From: Mycoplasma sp. Bg1
GTDB taxonomy: Bacteria; Bacillota_I; Bacilli_A; Mycoplasmatales; Hepatoplasmataceae
NCBI GenBank assembly: GCA_001641205.1
Contig: LSMX01000001.1
Span: 1 to 64,000 of the forward strand
DNA: 64,000 bases
Direction of reading: 5' to 3'
In this document: positions 63,910 through 64,000 of the stretch, piece after piece
How the letters are laid out: each line of letters opens with the position of its first letter
Position numbering within the stretch: the first letter of the stretch is position 1
The notes under the pieces: model-generated
Seen by the model: only the letters and a program-made list of their open reading frames with translations
Told to the model about the DNA's origin: nothing
Databases searched by the model: none
Position numbers and translations under genes: made by a program

Positions 63910-64000
63910 TTATGCTAACTCTAATCCAGATGTTAAAATTGGGACGGAAGCTGTAATAATTGTCATCGAAATAATAGCTGTTCCCAGAGCACAAATTCCA
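63910..64000 (-). CDS. YfcC/DcuC-superfamily transporter 4 (C-terminal end only)
   Basis: The last 29 codons: GICALGTAIISMTIITASVPILTSGLELA and stop. The match with the C-termini of the three complete copies (AALGTAIIGMVIISASIPIMM) is clear. The rest lies beyond the right edge, so the array is at least four genes. Confidence 0.85.
   Translation of the reverse strand, partial: GICALGTAIISMTIITASVPILTSGLELA

Overview
The window comes from a wall-less bacterium of the Mollicutes. UGA is read as tryptophan throughout: nearly every real gene has in-frame TGA codons exactly where the family expects Trp. Base composition is extremely AT-rich, tRNA genes encode their CCA ends, and the main tRNA cluster keeps the Bacillus-type order (Asn-Glu-Val-Thr-Leu-Arg-Pro-Ala-Met-Ile2-Ser-fMet-Asp-Phe). 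I cannot name the species. All gene boundaries below were re-read with UGA=Trp, so many differ from standard-code ORFs.

Layout. (1) 1-18,700 is a defence island: a partial AAA_13-type ATPase (RloC/PrrC-like class), a complete type I restriction-modification locus (hsdR-hsdM-hsdS on minus) with a second hsdS in opposite orientation beyond hsdR, membrane-anchored unknown proteins (one intact, one decayed copy on the other side), frameshifted genes, a possible DUF4238 protein, a DUF262/DUF1524 (GmrSD-like) protein with a substituted HNH histidine, and an N6-adenine methyltransferase. (2) 18,700-25,500 holds a peroxiredoxin, tRNA-Leu, small and repeat-containing membrane proteins, a DUF4357 protein without an AUG start, a TerC-family protein and an MFS transporter. 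(3) 25,600-36,000 is built around five copies, in various states of decay, of a tRNA block (fMet-Ser, in three copies with Asp and Phe plus the terminator). Between the copies lie a second MFS gene, small membrane/coiled-coil proteins and a one-polypeptide fusion of a Dam-type methyltransferase with a DpnII-like endonuclease. (4) 35,480-36,940 is the 14-gene tRNA operon. (5) 37,000-45,500 is more ordinary: TrkA/KtrA, a DUF2779-like protein, membrane proteins including two PnuC-like paralogues, metG, rsmI. (6) 45,500-56,950 is a tandem array of eight PepV-like M20 dipeptidase genes. (7) 57,000-64,000 is a tandem array of YfcC/DcuC-superfamily transporters (three complete, one entering from the right edge), each with a large extra domain after the first membrane segment.

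How it fits together. The dipeptidase and YfcC-like arrays suggest a cell that lives heavily on imported peptides and amino acids. All eight pepV genes have TATAAT ending 7-8 bases before the ATG and no Shine-Dalgarno sequence, which implies individually transcribed leaderless mRNAs; many other genes share this layout, while hsd, peroxiredoxin and others have normal ribosome-binding sites. The left half is a mobile-looking defence region, with duplicated, inverted and decaying genes typical of fast turnover.
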